DNA of 5,420 nucleotides from a bacterium. GTDB lineage: Bacteria > Patescibacteriota > Minisyncoccia > Phycocordibacterales > UBA10002. The DNA lies in NCBI GenBank assembly GCA_030648695.1, contig JAUSHG010000085.1, positions 1 through 5,420 of the forward strand, written 5' to 3'. A program made the translations under genes and the position numbers. Below are positions 5,032-5,420 of the stretch, in pieces. How positions within the stretch are numbered: position 1 is the first letter of the stretch; each line of letters begins with the position of its first letter. Below the pieces are notes generated by a model. It searched no databases and was not told the DNA's origin. It was given only the letters and a program-made list of their open reading frames with translations.

Positions 5032-5060
5032 ATAATATCAAAAATGACACAGAAAGTCCA
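5032..5060 (-). promoter_or_regulatory. Candidate promoter for the toxin-antitoxin operon
   Basis: On the minus strand an extended -10 (TGATATTAT, core TATTAT at 5037-5032, 5 of 6 to consensus) stands 17 bp after TGGACT at 5060-5055 (4 of 6 to TTGACA). The expected transcription start is 6-7 nt after the -10, which falls on or next to the A of the antitoxin ATG. That would give a leaderless mRNA and fits the absence of a Shine-Dalgarno. The region lies between the secA stop and the antitoxin. Confidence 0.5.
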
Positions 5061-5081
5061 TCTGCTGTTTAGTTGTTTTCG

Positions 5082-5420
5082 CTATCGGCGATGATGCGGG
5101 GCGTTAATTAAGCCACACTGCTTAAACTTATACACCTTACCGGTATTGGGGTTAATCGCTCCGCACGGACAGGGGTCGTTGCGGCCAACACCTGCAAAAC
5201 GTGCATCAAGGTCAGACCTTTTTCCCGACCCAAGGTCTGACCTTTGATTGCCGTGGTGCTTACTGTCCGACTCCTCGTCACCTGAACCAATAAGCTGGGC
5301 TTGCTCGTGCACCTCCTGGAGCGCGGCGCGTTTTTCTTCCGGCAGTTGTCCGCCGATTTGTGGCAGAATACCCATAATCTGATTCGCAATTGCTTGCTCC
5401 ATCTCCTTAAACATCTTCAA
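5082..5420 (-). CDS. secA: SecA, C-terminal end (5' part beyond window)
   Basis: This is the end of the protein-export ATPase SecA, which drives unfolded preproteins through SecYEG at the inner membrane. Only the last 112 residues are in the window. The frame is open to the edge, so no start codon is assigned. LKMFKEMEQAIANQIMGILP is the last helix of the scaffold/wing region. A polar linker follows (about residues 25-78), and then VGRNDPCPCG begins the SEC-C metal-binding tail. The tail runs C84, C86, then a longer loop to C102 in KQCG, and ends NAPHHRR. The residue after C102 is glycine and not the usual Cys/His, and the spacing is longer than the common C-x-C-x8-C-H/C. Histidines 109-110 could supply the fourth ligand. 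A palindromic repeat is translated in frame within the linker. Confidence 0.93.
   Translation of the reverse strand: MKMFKEMEQAIANQIMGILPQIGGQLPEEKRAALQEVHEQAQLIGSGDEESDSKHHGNQRSDLGSGKRSDLDARFAGVGRNDPCPCGAINPNTGKVYKFKQCGLINAPHHRR
5208..5244. repeat. Inverted repeat embedded in the secA linker
   Basis: aaggtcagacctt at 5208-5220 and its exact reverse complement aaggtctgacctt at 5232-5244 flank an 11-nt centre. Each 13-nt arm is itself a palindrome around one central base (aaggtc-n-gacctt), so the element is doubly symmetric. It is read in frame as part of secA and yields a repeated RSDL in the protein (about residues 60-63 and 68-71). It lies in the low-complexity linker before the SEC-C motif, where extra residues should be tolerated. 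Confidence 0.88.

Noticed and set aside
5108..5389. Second minus-strand frame over the secA end
   Set aside because: It is an alternative frame of the region that encodes the SecA tail with its SEC-C motif, and it shows no recognisable domain.

Overview
The window looks like chromosomal DNA from a Patescibacteria/CPR-type bacterium, probably of the Parcubacteria sort. This is inference from gene style: small proteins, close packing on one strand, a SecA tail with an unusual SEC-C motif, a nucleotidyltransferase and NUDIX family common in such genomes, and several palindromic repeats between genes. No rRNA or marker gene here settles the phylum. All eleven supported genes lie on the minus strand, so transcription runs from high to low coordinates.

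Layout in transcription order. The 3' end of secA (5420 to 5082) carries a palindromic repeat inside its coding sequence. A promoter-like sequence follows, then a type II toxin-antitoxin pair (antitoxin 5025-4831, RelE/ParE-like toxin 4819-4547). Next come a small nucleotidyltransferase-fold protein (4486-4019) and two NUDIX hydrolases (4013-3570 and 3523-3056). The second NUDIX gene is bracketed by two related palindromes, one perfect over 32 bp. A nucleoside deoxyribosyltransferase-like gene (2984-2541) overlaps a Maf-type nucleotide pyrophosphatase (2544-1972) by 4 nt. A HIGH-motif cytidylyltransferase-like gene (1947-1444) follows. The window ends with an ABC exporter: ATPase (1386-646) and an ABC-2 permease (528-1, cut by the window edge).

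How the genes may work together: two NUDIX proteins, Maf and a deoxyribosyltransferase-like protein in succession suggest a nucleotide-pool cleaning or salvage cluster. The ATPase and permease form a plausible two-gene exporter. The toxin-antitoxin pair is a separate module with its own likely promoter.

The most unusual feature is the density of palindromes: at least four structurally distinct elements in 5.4 kb. One pair flanks a single gene and shows compensatory base changes, one sits in frame within secA, and one overlaps the ribosome binding site of the ABC ATPase. No tRNA, rRNA, CRISPR array, transposase or convincing intrinsic terminator was seen. No gene-free stretch exceeds 300 bases; the longest is about 117 bases (529-645).
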